Below, piece after piece: positions 8,209 through 17,137 of a DNA stretch of 64,000 nt; within the stretch, counting starts at the first letter, position 1; every line of letters begins with the position of its first letter. The notes beneath the pieces were generated by a model. The model was not told the DNA's origin. It worked only from the letters and a program-made list of their open reading frames with translations, and made no database searches. The translations under genes and the position numbers were made by a program. The DNA is from Patulibacter minatonensis DSM 18081 (GTDB taxonomy: Bacteria > Actinomycetota > Thermoleophilia > Solirubrobacterales > Solirubrobacteraceae): contig NZ_KI912613.1 of the NCBI RefSeq assembly GCF_000519325.1, positions 3,446,854 through 3,510,853 of the forward strand, given 5' to 3'.

Positions 8209-9102
8209 TCAGTCGCGGAGGTCCGCCAGGAGCACGTCGGCGAACCGGCCGGCGGCCTCCGGGACGGCGGCGAGGAAGAGCTCGGGCTCGATCAGCTCCG
8301 CCTCCATGAGCAGCGGACCGTCGGCGTTCGACACCAAGTCGATCCGGGCGTAGGCGGGCGCCCAGGGGAGGGCGTCGAGCGCGAGCCGGGCGACGGTGCG
8401 CTCCGCGTCGGTCGTCGCGTGCGCCACCACCGTCCCGCCGTGCTCGGCCTGCACGCGGAAGTCCCCGCCGGCCGGGATCTTCCGGACGGCGTGGCTCAGC
8501 TCGCCCGCGAAGAAGACGAGCGAGACCTCGCCGTCCTCGACCTCGGGCAGGTACGGCTGCACGAGCGCGTCGCCGTCGCGCAGCAACGCGGCCAGGTGGT
8601 CCTTCGCCTCGTCGGACCGGGCCGGGAGACGGAGCGTGCCCTTCGCCCCGCCGGAGATCGCGGGCTTGATCACGAGGTCCGACGCGGCGGGCGGGTCGGC
8701 GATCGCGGCCGCTCGCGCCGCCGGGCTCGCGCCCGGGCCGAGGAGCGTCGTGGGCACCACGGGGACGCCGCGTTCCGCGAGCTCGACGAGGTACCGCTTG
8801 TGGGCGTTCCAGTCGATCAGGCCCGCGGGGTTCAGGAGCCGGGTCGTCGCCGCGACGGTGCGGGTCCATGCGAGGAACTCGGCGCAGCGGTCGACGTAGT
8901 CCCACGGCGTGCGGCACACCACCAGCGGCGTCGACGCCCAGTCGTGGTCGCCGTCCCACGGCACGAGTCCCGCGCGGACCCCGCGGTTCGCGAGCGCCTC
9001 GACGAGGAGCGGCGACTCGGGGTCCGGGACGGGCATCGCGTCCGGCGATCCGGTCGCCAGCGCGACCTGCAGCCCGTCCCCGTCGCCTCCCGTCCGCAGC
9101 AC
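8209..9102 (-). CDS. ATP-grasp family protein
   Basis: About 297 aa. ATP-grasp ligase fold: the middle shows LIDWNAHKRYLVELAERGVPVVPT (pre-ATP-grasp region), DLVIKPAISGGAKGTLRL (the K-P..G.G ATP-binding loop) and ALVQPYLPEVEDGEVSLVFF; the end has ARIDLVSNADGPLLMEAELIEPEL, supplying the metal-binding Glu residues. Such proteins join a carboxylate to an amine using ATP, like glutathione synthetase/RimK relatives, but the substrate is unknown. The start is uncertain: GTG 9102 is the first start after the stop of the upstream lyase gene (14-base gap), and the two genes are probably an operon. Confidence 0.82.
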   Translation of the reverse strand: MLRTGGDGDGLQVALATGSPDAMPVPDPESPLLVEALANRGVRAGLVPWDGDHDWASTPLVVCRTPWDYVDRCAEFLAWTRTVAATTRLLNPAGLIDWNAHKRYLVELAERGVPVVPTTLLGPGASPAARAAAIADPPAASDLVIKPAISGGAKGTLRLPARSDEAKDHLAALLRDGDALVQPYLPEVEDGEVSLVFFAGELSHAVRKIPAGGDFRVQAEHGGTVVAHATTDAERTVARLALDALPWAPAYARIDLVSNADGPLLMEAELIEPELFLAAVPEAAGRFADVLLADLRD

Positions 9103-9116
9103 CCCGACGCCCCCGG

Positions 9117-10055
9117 TCAGTCGGCGTAACCGGCGGCGCGGCCCTGGCCGGCGATCCGCTCGGCCATCTTGCGGTTGGCCTCGTCGACCATCTCGCCGTC
9201 GAAGATCGCCGCACCGGCGCCGGACTCCGTCGCCTCGTGATACGCGGCGAGCATCGCCTCCGCCTTCTCCCACGACTCCTTCGTCGGGGTGAAGACCTCG
9301 TTGACGACGTCGATCTGGGCGGGGTGGATCGTCCACTTGCCGTCGAGGCCGAGCGCGCGCACGAGCTGCGTCCGCGTCCGGAGACCCTCCTCGTCCTTGA
9401 ACGCGGCGTACGGCCCGTCGATCGCCTGGATGCCGGCGGCGCGCGCCGCGACGACGATCCGCGAGTACAGGTAGTTCAGGTGGTCGCCGGGGTAGCCCTC
9501 GGGCGTGCCGCCGATCTGCGTGATCGGGATGCCGATCGCCGCCGAGTAGTCACCCGGTCCGAAGATCAGGGTCTCCATGCGGTCCGATGCCGTCGCGATC
9601 GCCTCGACGTTCACGAGACCGGTGGCGTCCTCGATCTGCGCCTCGATGCCGATGCGCCCGACCTGGTAGCCCTTCGCGAGCTCGATCTGCGTCAGGAGCT
9701 TCGCGGTCATCTCGATGTCGCCCGGAGTCTGGACCTTCGGGAGCATCACCGCGTGGATCTTGTCGCCGGCCTCCTCGACGACGTCGATCAGGTCGCGGTA
9801 GTAGAACGGCGTGTCGGTGCCGTTGACGCGGTAGACGACCGTCTTCTCCGCCGGGAACTCGAGGGTCTTGAGCGCCTCGATGATGCGGGCGCGAGCGGCG
9901 TCCTTCTCGCTCCGGGCGACGGAGTCCTCGAGGTCGAGGAAGACCTGGTCGGCCGCCAGCGTCGGGGCCTTCGCGAGGAACTTCTCGCTCGAGCCGGGAA
10001 CCGAGTGGCAGGTCCGGCGAGGACGCAGCGGACGGGGACCGGAGAGGACGCTCAT
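9117..10055 (-). CDS. HpcH/HpaI-family CoA-ester lyase (malyl-/citramalyl-CoA lyase type)
   Basis: 312 aa of the HpcH/HpaI aldolase/citrate-lyase beta fold. Visible signatures are the LDLEDSV strand, YRVNGTDTPFYYRD (substrate Arg), MLPKV, IEAQIEDATGLVNVEAIA (metal-binding Glu) and IFGPGDYSAAIG (metal-binding Asp). Enzymes of this type reversibly cleave (S)-malyl-CoA, beta-methylmalyl-CoA or citramalyl-CoA to an acyl-CoA plus glyoxylate or pyruvate. It is divergent from the cupin gene and followed by the ATP-grasp gene. A second, distinct member of the same superfamily lies at 15279-16331. Exact substrate not determinable; membership is clear. Confidence 0.87.
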   Translation of the reverse strand: MSVLSGPRPLRPRRTCHSVPGSSEKFLAKAPTLAADQVFLDLEDSVARSEKDAARARIIEALKTLEFPAEKTVVYRVNGTDTPFYYRDLIDVVEEAGDKIHAVMLPKVQTPGDIEMTAKLLTQIELAKGYQVGRIGIEAQIEDATGLVNVEAIATASDRMETLIFGPGDYSAAIGIPITQIGGTPEGYPGDHLNYLYSRIVVAARAAGIQAIDGPYAAFKDEEGLRTRTQLVRALGLDGKWTIHPAQIDVVNEVFTPTKESWEKAEAMLAAYHEATESGAGAAIFDGEMVDEANRKMAERIAGQGRAAGYAD

Positions 10056-10195
10056 GCCCTGGATGATGCCGATTCCGCTCGTGATTCGACCGCCGGTAGG
10101 CCGCCGGCGCGGGCGGTCGGGAGGTCGACCGCGGCGGGCCCATACCGCTCCGGGGCGGACGCGGTCGGCTCCGGTGCCGTGCGACGATGGGCGCC

Positions 10196-10609
10196 ATGGC
10201 GAACAACGTGACGAAGGTGCATCTCCTCGACGACATCAAGGACCTGGCCGAGACCGCCGGGTTCGGCGATCAGCTGGAGACCCGCTTCGCGCGCGCCGCG
10301 CTGAACAGCAAGGAGGGTGCGCTCGGCATCCAGCGCATCAAGCCGAACCAGCGCCAGCCCTTCGCGCACAAGCAGAAGGAGCAGGAGGAGATCCACGTGA
10401 TCATCGCCGGCTCCGGGCGCGTGAAGGTCGACCACGACTTCCTCGACCTGGTGCAGTACGACGCGATCCGCATCGCACCGGACGTCATCCGCCAGTTCGA
10501 GGCCGGCCCCGACGGCATGGACCTCCTGATCTTCGGCTCCCCGGCCGGCGACCCGACGAAGGTCGGCGGCGGCGACAGCGTCACGTACAAGAAGTTCTGG
10601 GACGTCTGA
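10196..10609 (+). CDS. Cupin-domain protein
   Basis: 137 aa single-domain cupin. The barrel is shown by FAHKQKEQEEIHVIIAGSGRVKVDHDFLDLVQYDAIRIAPDVIRQFEAGPDG, the two cupin motifs: His and Glu ligands in the first, then the G/P-rich turn and an Arg-Gln at the position where a His is often found, so metal binding may be weak or absent. An alternative in-frame ATG lies at 10187; 10196 gives a typical cupin N-terminus. Small cupins of this kind are of unknown function or are isomerase-like; no specific role is claimed. Confidence 0.78.
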   Translation: MANNVTKVHLLDDIKDLAETAGFGDQLETRFARAALNSKEGALGIQRIKPNQRQPFAHKQKEQEEIHVIIAGSGRVKVDHDFLDLVQYDAIRIAPDVIRQFEAGPDGMDLLIFGSPAGDPTKVGGGDSVTYKKFWDV

Positions 10610-10731
10610 GAGAGCCTGGGGCGGGCCCCGTTCCCTGCGTCTCGGGTCCCGACCGCGTCGGACTTCGGCAGGGCAGGGGCCACCCGCCTGGCGTGCCTCG
10701 TCGACGGCGCGCAGGGCGGCAGACCCGGGGT

Positions 10732-10766
10732 GGGGTGATCTTGGCGTGTTCGGGGTGATCTTGGCG
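10732..10766 (+). repeat. Perfect 15-bp direct repeat, 20-bp period
   Basis: GGGGTGATCTTGGCG occurs at 10732-10746 and again at 10752-10766, 45-80 bases upstream of the secreted repeat-protein gene. Two identical half-turn-phased copies look like a tandem operator; no protein is assigned. Confidence 0.6.
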
Positions 10767-10810
10767 CCGAAGCGCGTTCCGGGCGCCCGGTCTCGGGCAG
10801 GATCGCGCCC

Positions 10811-13057
10811 ATGCGCGTCCCCCGAACATCACTCATCACCCTCGCCACCGCCGTCGCCGCCCTCGGTGCCGCATCGGGCGCCTCCGCCGCGACGTGGCAG
10901 CCCGATTCCAACGGAAACGGGATCGGCGTCGACCTCGCGGCCCCCGTCGCCGACACGGTGAACGACCCGCGGGTCGCCACCACACAGGACGGCACCGCCG
11001 TCTCCGCGTGGTACACCGCCGACGACCCCACGGTCCAGGTGGCGATCCGGGCCCCCGGCGCAGCGTGGGTCGGTCCCCTGGACCTCACGGCCCTCGCGGC
11101 CGTCCAGGAGCCGTACGGGCCGCTCGGCGGCCTCGCCGGCGTCGACGACGTCCAGGTCGCGACCGGCCGCGACGGGACGGTCGTCGTCTCGTGGTTCGAG
11201 GACCACGACAACGGCATGATCGTCCGCACCGCGGTCCGCCGGGGCGGCGGGGGGTGGGTCGTCACGTCCCCCTCCGGCGACGTCGCGGGCGAGATCGACG
11301 ACCCCTACGTCGCGGTCGCGGACGACGGCTCGATCGCCGCGGCCTGGGTCTACGGCGACGACGACGTCGACGAGCTCCGTGTCCGGGTGCGGGACACCGG
11401 CGACGACTGGGCGGGGCCGACCGCGCAGATCGCGGGCCGGGCGAACGAGCCGAAGCTCGCCTTCACGCCTGACGGGGAGCTCGTCGGGGCGTACGAGGAC
11501 CGGGACACCGACGCGGTCGTCGTCGTCAGGAAGCCCGTCGGCGACGGGATCCGGCTGAACCGCGACCTCGCCGTCGGGGACCCGGCCGAGTCGTCCGAGC
11601 CCGACGTGGCCGTCGCCCGCGACGGGCGCGTGGCGGTCGTCTGGGAGGACGAGGTCGGCGGCGACCGCACCACCCGCGCCGCCGTCCGCAGCACCGCGAA
11701 GGTCTGGACGACCGCGAACATCGGCCGCCCCGGGACGGACGTGACCCTGCCGAAGGTCGCCGCGTCCGACGACGGGTTCGTCGCGGTCTGGGACACCGAG
11801 GGCAGCGACGGCTTCGGGGTGGACGCCGCGACGCTCGGGGCGGGGTCGACCTGGGGGCCGACCGAGCAGCTGCGGGTGAACCCCGTCCGCGCGGAGTCCG
11901 ATGTCGCCGTCGCCCCCGACGGGAGCGCGACGGTCGTCTACGAGGACACCGACACCGGAGACGGCACCGTGCGGAGCCTGACGCGGCCGGCAGGCGGCGT
12001 CTGGGGCTCGCCGGCCTACGTCGCGACGAACTTCAGCGGGCAGAAGAGCGGACCGCAGGTCGCCGCCTACGACGACGGCAGCTTCACGGCGGTCTGGCGC
12101 GACATCCGGCGGGGCGACGTCGAGGTCGTGCAGGCCGGGCTCCTGGACCGCACCGGTCCGGAGATCGCGACGACCGTGCCGTCGACCACCACGATCGGGG
12201 TGCCGCTGAGCCTCTCGGCCGACGTCGACGACCTGTGGAACGACGTCGAGGGCGTCCAGTGGTCGATCGACGACGTCCCCTCCGCCGGGGGACCGGACCT
12301 CACGTGGACGCCGACGACGCTCGGGGACCACACCCTGGTGATCCGCGCGCAGGACACGCTGGGCAACCCGACGGTGCGCTCGTTCGTCGTCCGCGTCGTG
12401 CCCGTGGTGGTCCCGCCGGTCGATGTCCCGCCCGCCCCGGTCCCGCCCGTCGCGGCACCGCCGGCGCCCGCGCCGGTCGTGCCGACCCCCGTGACCCCCG
12501 CAGGCGCGTGCGTCGCCCCGTACGTCGAGCTCGTCGGCATCCGCGCCACCGGGACCGCCCGGGCCCCGCGCACGCGCCTGATCGGCGTCGCCTCCCCGGC
12601 GCTCGTCGGGAAGGCGGTGGAGATCCGCCGCGACGGTCGCAAGGTCGGGACCTCGCGGGTCGGCCGCGACCGGTCGGTCGAGATCACGGTCACGGCGCCG
12701 CACGGCACGAAGGAGCGGGCCCGCGCCCGCTACCGCCTGGTCGTCGGCGACGCGCGGTCCCGCGCGCTGCAGGCGACCCGCGAGGCGACGATCTCGCGCG
12801 CCGCGCGGCTGCGGGGCGGACGCGTGGCGGTCACCGGCCGGATCGCGGCGATCGAGCGGGCGACGACGCTGACGATCACCGGGACGCCGACCTGCGGCGT
12901 CCCGCGGAGGACCACGACGACCGTGCGCACCGACGCCCGCGGCCGGTTCCGCGTGACGCTCGCCCCCACCGGCACCGCGGGCGACGCGACGATCTACCGG
13001 ATCTCGGCACCGGGTCGCGCGACGGTGACGCTGCCGGTCGTGGTGACCGCACCGTGA
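10811..13057 (+). CDS. Large secreted repeat protein with Ig-like module
   Basis: 748 aa. A Sec signal peptide (RTSLITLATAVAALGAASGASA, cleavage about residue 27) leads into roughly seven degenerate blades of about 50 residues, each with a DG-x-VAV-W-D/E core (VAVARDGRVAVVWED, VAASDDGFVAVWDTE, VAAYDDGSFTAVWRD). This pattern suggests a sialidase/BNR-like beta-propeller. Then comes an Ig-like segment (DRTGPEIATTVPSTTTIGVPLSLSA split over the start of the module), a Pro/Val/Ala linker around residue 535-560 and a C-terminal beta domain with two Cys. No catalytic residues recognised. Probably an extracellular binding or surface protein. A strong hairpin follows the gene. Confidence 0.75.
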   Translation: MRVPRTSLITLATAVAALGAASGASAATWQPDSNGNGIGVDLAAPVADTVNDPRVATTQDGTAVSAWYTADDPTVQVAIRAPGAAWVGPLDLTALAAVQEPYGPLGGLAGVDDVQVATGRDGTVVVSWFEDHDNGMIVRTAVRRGGGGWVVTSPSGDVAGEIDDPYVAVADDGSIAAAWVYGDDDVDELRVRVRDTGDDWAGPTAQIAGRANEPKLAFTPDGELVGAYEDRDTDAVVVVRKPVGDGIRLNRDLAVGDPAESSEPDVAVARDGRVAVVWEDEVGGDRTTRAAVRSTAKVWTTANIGRPGTDVTLPKVAASDDGFVAVWDTEGSDGFGVDAATLGAGSTWGPTEQLRVNPVRAESDVAVAPDGSATVVYEDTDTGDGTVRSLTRPAGGVWGSPAYVATNFSGQKSGPQVAAYDDGSFTAVWRDIRRGDVEVVQAGLLDRTGPEIATTVPSTTTIGVPLSLSADVDDLWNDVEGVQWSIDDVPSAGGPDLTWTPTTLGDHTLVIRAQDTLGNPTVRSFVVRVVPVVVPPVDVPPAPVPPVAAPPAPAPVVPTPVTPAGACVAPYVELVGIRATGTARAPRTRLIGVASPALVGKAVEIRRDGRKVGTSRVGRDRSVEITVTAPHGTKERARARYRLVVGDARSRALQATREATISRAARLRGGRVAVTGRIAAIERATTLTITGTPTCGVPRRTTTTVRTDARGRFRVTLAPTGTAGDATIYRISAPGRATVTLPVVVTAP

Positions 13058-13063
13058 GCGCCG

Positions 13064-13088
13064 GGCCGCCGGGATCGCCCCGGCGGCC
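13064..13088 (+). terminator. Hairpin after secreted repeat-protein gene
   Basis: Perfect 10-bp stem GGCCGCCGGG / CCCGGCGGCC with a five-base loop, eight bases after the stop codon. There is no U-tract, as is common for actinobacterial terminators. Confidence 0.6.
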
Positions 13089-13173
13089 GCCGCCGCGTAC
13101 GACGCACGCCGCCGACGGCGCGAGGCGCGCGATCCCCTGCCTTTAACCGGGCCAAGCTTCGGGACCGTAGCCT

Positions 13174-14124
13174 GTGTCACAGATGGCCCTCATGGATCGA
13201 CGCCTGCTCCTCGTGACCGGCAAGGGCGGGACCGGCAAGACCTCCGTCGCCGCGGCGCTCGCCGTCCTCGCCGCCCGGCAGGGCAAGCGCGTCCTCCTCG
13301 CCGAGATCGCGGGCGAGCGGCTGTCGGAGCTGTTCGGCCACCGGCCGGTCGGGCACCACGAGACCCCGATCCAGAACGGCCTGTCGCTGATCGCGATCGA
13401 GCCGATCGACGCCGCCCACGACTTCCTCCGCAGCCAGGTCGGCGCGGCGGTGCACCGCGTGATCTTCCAGAACCGGCTCTTCACGCTGACCATGACCGCG
13501 GCGCCGGGCCTGCGGGAGGTCTCGACCGTCGACCGCCTGTGGGACCTCACCCGCCGCGACCGCGGACGCCGCAAGACGGTCTACGACCTCGTGATCGTCG
13601 ACGCCCCGGCGACGGGCCACGCGCTCGCGATGCTGCGCTCGCCCGCCACGTACGGCGGCCTCGCCCGCGGCGGACCGATCAAGAAGCGCGCCGACGAGAT
13701 GGCGTCGCTGCTCGAGGACCGCACCCGGACGTCGGTCGTCCTCTGCGCGCTGCCCGAGGAGACGCCGGTCAACGAGACGCTGGAGACCGCCGCGTCGCTG
13801 CGCGACCTGCACGTCGACCTGGGCCTCGTGGTGCTCAACCGCACCCGCGGGACGCTCTTGGCCGACGACGAGGCCGACGCGGTCGGCGCGCTCGTCCCCG
13901 GCGCGCTCGACGACCCGGACGACGGGGGAGGGCTCGCGGTCCGCTCGGCCGCCCCGATCGTCGTGGAGCACCGCCGCGCACGCCGCGAGGAGCGGCAGCA
14001 GGAGCGCCTGCGGGCCGGACTCGACGACCGCGTGCCGCTCGTCCTGCTCCCGCGGCGCGACGGCGAGGTGCTCCGCAAGGACCTCGGCGACCTGGCCGAC
14101 GAGCTGGCGGGAGCTGCCCTGTGA
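13174..14124 (+). CDS. Get3/ArsA-family ATPase, first of tandem pair
   Basis: 316 aa P-loop ATPase of the ArsA/Get3 (SIMIBI) class. The deviant Walker A motif GKGGTGKTS at residues 16-24 carries the two lysines of this class; the switch region is YDLVIVDAPATGHALAML, matching the DxxPTGHxLR-type motif of Get3 relatives. No metal-binding Cys typical of arsenite pumps is seen, so arsenite export is unlikely. The next gene is a second ATPase whose GTG overlaps this stop. Actinobacteria have a comparable adjacent pair (Rv3679/Rv3680 of Mycobacterium) thought to act as a heterodimer. Start uncertain: GTG 13174, ATG 13183 or ATG 13192 are all possible; TAGCCT lies immediately upstream. Confidence 0.87.
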   Translation: MSQMALMDRRLLLVTGKGGTGKTSVAAALAVLAARQGKRVLLAEIAGERLSELFGHRPVGHHETPIQNGLSLIAIEPIDAAHDFLRSQVGAAVHRVIFQNRLFTLTMTAAPGLREVSTVDRLWDLTRRDRGRRKTVYDLVIVDAPATGHALAMLRSPATYGGLARGGPIKKRADEMASLLEDRTRTSVVLCALPEETPVNETLETAASLRDLHVDLGLVVLNRTRGTLLADDEADAVGALVPGALDDPDDGGGLAVRSAAPIVVEHRRARREERQQERLRAGLDDRVPLVLLPRRDGEVLRKDLGDLADELAGAAL

Positions 14125-15254
14125 GCGCCGATCCGGCGCCCGCGCTGACCTCCACGCTGCACCTCGACGAGACCCTGGCCGACGCACGGGTCGTCGTGCT
14201 GGCCGGCGGCGGCGGCGTCGGGAAGACCACGACCGCGGCCGGCATCGGGTTGGGCATGGCCCGCCGGGGTCGACGCGTCTGCGTGCTCACGATCGACCCC
14301 GCCCGCCGGCTGGCCGACGCGCTCGGGCTCGAGGGGGTCGCGGACGAGCCGGTGCAGGTGCCGCTGGAGGACGGTGCGGACGGCGAGCTGTGGGTCGTGA
14401 TGCTCGACGCGAAGTCCACGTGGGACGGCCTGATCCGCAAGTACGCGGACAGCGACGAGGCCGCCGAGCGCGTCCTCCAGAACCGGGTCTACAAGGAGTT
14501 CTCGGGCGCCGTCGCCGGCACCCAGGAGTACACGGCGGTCGAGAAGCTCCACGAGCTCCTGCAGTCCGGGCGCTGGGACGTCGTCCTGCTCGACACGCCG
14601 CCGACCCGCAACGCCCTGGACTTCCTCGACGCGCCGCAGCGGCTGCACGCGTTCATCGACTCCAAGGCGCTGCAGCTCCTGCTGAAGCCCGCGTCCGGCG
14701 GCATCGGGCTGATCGGTCGCGGCGCCGGGATGTTCACCGGGCTGCTCAAGCGCGCGCTGGGGGTCGACCTGCTGTCCGACCTCATCGAGTTCTTCGGCGT
14801 CCTCGGCGGCATGAGCCAGGGGTTCAGCGATCGGGCCCGCGCGGTCCAGGCCCTGATGGCCGAGCCGCGGACCGTGTTCCTGCTCGTCGCGGCCCCGCTC
14901 CCGGAGTCCCTCGCGGAGGCCGCGCGCTTCCGCTCCATCCTCCGCGGACGCGACATCCACTACGGCGGGCTCGTCGTCAACCGCGTGACCCGCGCGGACC
15001 AGGACGACGACGAGGCCGCGGTCCGCACCGCGTTCGGTGCGCACCTCGACGAGGACGTCGCCACGCGCGCGGCGGCCATGCACGAGCGCGTCCGCAGCCA
15101 GGCGGCGCACGACACCGCGATGGTCACCGCGCACCTCGCCGCGCCGGGCGAGGAGCGGGTGCTCCTCGTCCCGCAGCTCGCCGAGGACGTCCACGACGTC
15201 GCAGGCCTGGACCGACTCGGCGCGCACCTCTACCCGGTGCCGGTCCCGGGCTGA
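14121..15254 (+). CDS. Get3/ArsA-family ATPase, second of tandem pair
   Basis: 377 aa. Walker A GGGGVGKTT at residues 29-37, then LTIDPARRLADALGL and WDVVLLDTPPTRNALDFLDAP, the DTPPTxNALD switch typical of the actinobacterial ArsA-like group; VVNRV near the C-terminus is the nucleotide-base strand. A hydrophobic helical insertion (GIGLIGRGAGMFTGLLKRALGVDLLSDLIEFFGVLGG) could form a client-binding groove as in Get3. GTG overlaps the preceding TGA (GTGA) with GGGAG seven bases upstream, so the two subunits are translationally coupled. Role in membrane-protein targeting or stress is inferred from family, not shown. Confidence 0.9.
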   Translation: MSADPAPALTSTLHLDETLADARVVVLAGGGGVGKTTTAAGIGLGMARRGRRVCVLTIDPARRLADALGLEGVADEPVQVPLEDGADGELWVVMLDAKSTWDGLIRKYADSDEAAERVLQNRVYKEFSGAVAGTQEYTAVEKLHELLQSGRWDVVLLDTPPTRNALDFLDAPQRLHAFIDSKALQLLLKPASGGIGLIGRGAGMFTGLLKRALGVDLLSDLIEFFGVLGGMSQGFSDRARAVQALMAEPRTVFLLVAAPLPESLAEAARFRSILRGRDIHYGGLVVNRVTRADQDDDEAAVRTAFGAHLDEDVATRAAAMHERVRSQAAHDTAMVTAHLAAPGEERVLLVPQLAEDVHDVAGLDRLGAHLYPVPVPG

Positions 15255-15278
15255 GCGCGGCGGGCGGGGCCCGCAGGC

Positions 15279-16331
15279 TTACACGCCGTACGCCGCCTTC
15301 AGCTCGTCGTCGTTCTCGGCGAGCTGCTCGGCGAGCTCGACGAGGACCTTCGCCTGCTTCCACGAGGCGTCGTCCTGCATCTTGCCGTCGATCATGTGGA
15401 CGCCCTTGCCGTCGGGGATCGCCTCGATGATCTTCTTCGCGAAGGCGACCTCGTCCGGGTCGGGGGAGAAGACCTTCTTGGCGATGTCGATCTGCACGGG
15501 GTGCAGCGACCAGGTGCCGACGCAGCCGAGGATGAACGCGGCGCGGAACTGGGCCTCGCACGCGACGACGTCCTTGATGTCGCCGAACGGGCCGTAGAAC
15601 GGGAGGATCCCGTTGGCGACGCACGCGTCGACCATGCGGGCGACGGTGTAGTGCCACGGGTCCTGCTGGGCACGGACGCGACCGGCCTCGAGGTCGTCCG
15701 TGGACGTCGGGTCGCTGATCGACACGTAGCCGGGGTGGCCGCCGCCGACGCGGGTCGTCTTCATGCGGCGCGAGGCCGCGAGGTCCGCCGGGCCGAGCGA
15801 GATGCCCTGCATGCGCGGCGAGGCGCCGGCGATCTCCTCGACGTTCGCCATGCCCGACGCGGTCTCGAGGATCGCGTGCAGGAGGATCGGACGCGTCACG
15901 CCGGCCTTCGCCTCGAGCTGCGCGACGAGGCGATCCACGTAGTGGATGTCCTGGGCGCCCTCGACCTTCGGGATCATGATGACGTCGAGCCGGTCGCCGA
16001 TCTCGGTCACGAGCGTCGTGATGTCGTCGAGGACCCAGGGGCTCTCGAGCGAGTTCACGCGCGTCCAGAGCGGCGTGCCGCCCAGGTCGGCGGTCTTGCC
16101 GACCTCCACGAGACCGGCGCGCGCGGCCTCCTTGTTGTCGATCGAGACGGCGTCCTCGAGGTTGCCGAGGACGATGTCCGCCTTGGCCGCGATGCCCGGG
16201 AGCTTCGACCGCATCTTCTCGTTGCTCGGGTCGAAGAAGTGGATCATCCGCGACGGCGGCACCGGGATCTCGCGGACGGGATCCGGTGCCCCGACGGCCA
16301 GCGGCTTGAAGAAGTCACGGGGATTGCGCAT
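15279..16331 (-). CDS. mcl: Malyl-CoA / beta-methylmalyl-CoA lyase, Chloroflexus MCL type
   Basis: 350 aa of the HpcH/HpaI superfamily, closely resembling from memory the (3S)-malyl-CoA/beta-methylmalyl-CoA lyase of Chloroflexus aurantiacus in length and in motifs: [15 protein letters not shown] near the start, [85 protein letters not shown] and the end [17 protein letters not shown]. Glu of LETA and Asp of PADL are the expected metal ligands. The reaction is reversible cleavage to glyoxylate plus acetyl-CoA or propionyl-CoA. It converges on the Get3-like pair and stands alone on its strand. Substrate preference is inferred. Confidence 0.88.
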   Translation of the reverse strand: MRNPRDFFKPLAVGAPDPVREIPVPPSRMIHFFDPSNEKMRSKLPGIAAKADIVLGNLEDAVSIDNKEAARAGLVEVGKTADLGGTPLWTRVNSLESPWVLDDITTLVTEIGDRLDVIMIPKVEGAQDIHYVDRLVAQLEAKAGVTRPILLHAILETASGMANVEEIAGASPRMQGISLGPADLAASRRMKTTRVGGGHPGYVSISDPTSTDDLEAGRVRAQQDPWHYTVARMVDACVANGILPFYGPFGDIKDVVACEAQFRAAFILGCVGTWSLHPVQIDIAKKVFSPDPDEVAFAKKIIEAIPDGKGVHMIDGKMQDDASWKQAKVLVELAEQLAENDDELKAAYGV

Positions 16332-16443
16332 GAGCCGCGGATGCTACTCCCGGTCGGAGGGGCGACGCGGGGTGGCGGGAGAGTCGCGTGGCGGGGTGGA
16401 CCGCGAGGTGCGCCGGACGGGCCGGCGGCTCACCCGCCGGTGC

Positions 16444-16926
16444 TCAGGCGGCCGGCGGCGGCCCGGACTCCGCCTTCGCCTTGAGCGCCGCGAGGCCCTT
16501 CTCGAAGTCCCCGCCGACGACCTTGTCCATCCGGAACAGCGTCGAGAAGACGCGGCCGAACACGCCCTGGGGGCCGCTCATGGTCCACCGGACCTCGGTG
16601 CCCGCACCCGTCTCTGCGAGCGCGAAGACCGCGGTGTTGTGCGCCTTGAACGGCTTGAGGAACCGCAGCGAGATCGTGACGATCGACGACGGGGTCGAGC
16701 CGAGGATCTCCATGCGCCCCGCGCCGGCCTTGCGGTTGCCGGACCACTCGTAGACCGCGCCGACGCCGGATGCCGGTCCCGAGTAGGTGCGCCGCAGGGC
16801 CGGGTCGACCTCCTCCCATGGCGACCAGGAGCGCCAGTGGTGGAAGTCGTCGATCCACGGATGGACGTGCGCGGCGGGGGCGGCGATCGTCGTCGAGCGC
16901 TCGATCTGGAACTCGCGTGAGGGCAT
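16444..16926 (-). CDS. SRPBCC (START-like) family protein
   Basis: 160 aa, helix-grip fold: it begins with a beta strand FQIERSTTIAAPAAHVHPWIDDFHHWRSWSPW, the usual opening of polyketide-cyclase/dehydrase SRPBCC proteins with the conserved W-x-x-W region, and ends with a long C-terminal helix (DFEKGLAALKAKAES). These bind hydrophobic ligands; the ligand is unknown. ATG 16926 is preceded by CCGGAG, a good ribosome site. Divergent from the OsmC gene across 211 bases. Confidence 0.82.
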   Translation of the reverse strand: MPSREFQIERSTTIAAPAAHVHPWIDDFHHWRSWSPWEEVDPALRRTYSGPASGVGAVYEWSGNRKAGAGRMEILGSTPSSIVTISLRFLKPFKAHNTAVFALAETGAGTEVRWTMSGPQGVFGRVFSTLFRMDKVVGGDFEKGLAALKAKAESGPPPAA

Positions 16927-17076
16927 CGGTCGGTGCTCCGGGGGTCGGGTGCGGGCCACCGTACACGCGGGCGCGGCGCCTGGCGAGCGGCCCGGGTGCT
17001 CGCACCGCCGGGGGCTCGGGCGACCCGGGCCTCGAGCCGGAGGTCCCGACCCGCATCCGCCGGTGCCGCGCGTGCG

Positions 17077-17082
17077 TAGACT
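17077..17082 (+). promoter_or_regulatory. Putative -10 (TAGACT) of OsmC gene
   Basis: TAGACT lies ten bases before the perfect dyad at 17092-17114, so a bound repressor would cover the predicted transcription start. Confidence 0.35.
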
Positions 17083-17091
17083 GGTAATAGG

Positions 17092-17114
17092 TGCAAATCC
17101 AACCGGGATTTGCA
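17092..17114. promoter_or_regulatory. Perfect 9-bp inverted repeat, operator-like, before OsmC gene
   Basis: TGCAAATCC-AACCG-GGATTTGCA is a perfect dyad of unusually AT-rich sequence for this genome, located 23 bases upstream of the OsmC start. MarR-type repressors such as OhrR commonly control ohr/osmC genes through similar sites; no regulator is encoded next to it. Confidence 0.6.
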
Positions 17115-17137
17115 TGTATCGACAGCGAGGGTCTCCG

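Noticed and set aside
5531-9214. Single 1227-codon minus-strand frame containing the Fpg-type sequence
   Set aside because: Only the last 308 codons are a protein; the rest lies antisense to two real plus-strand genes. The GTG followed by PELPEVE is the proper start.
13174-15254. Arsenite efflux operon (ArsA)
   Set aside because: The metal-binding cysteines of ArsA are not seen, and no arsB, arsC or arsR is adjacent.
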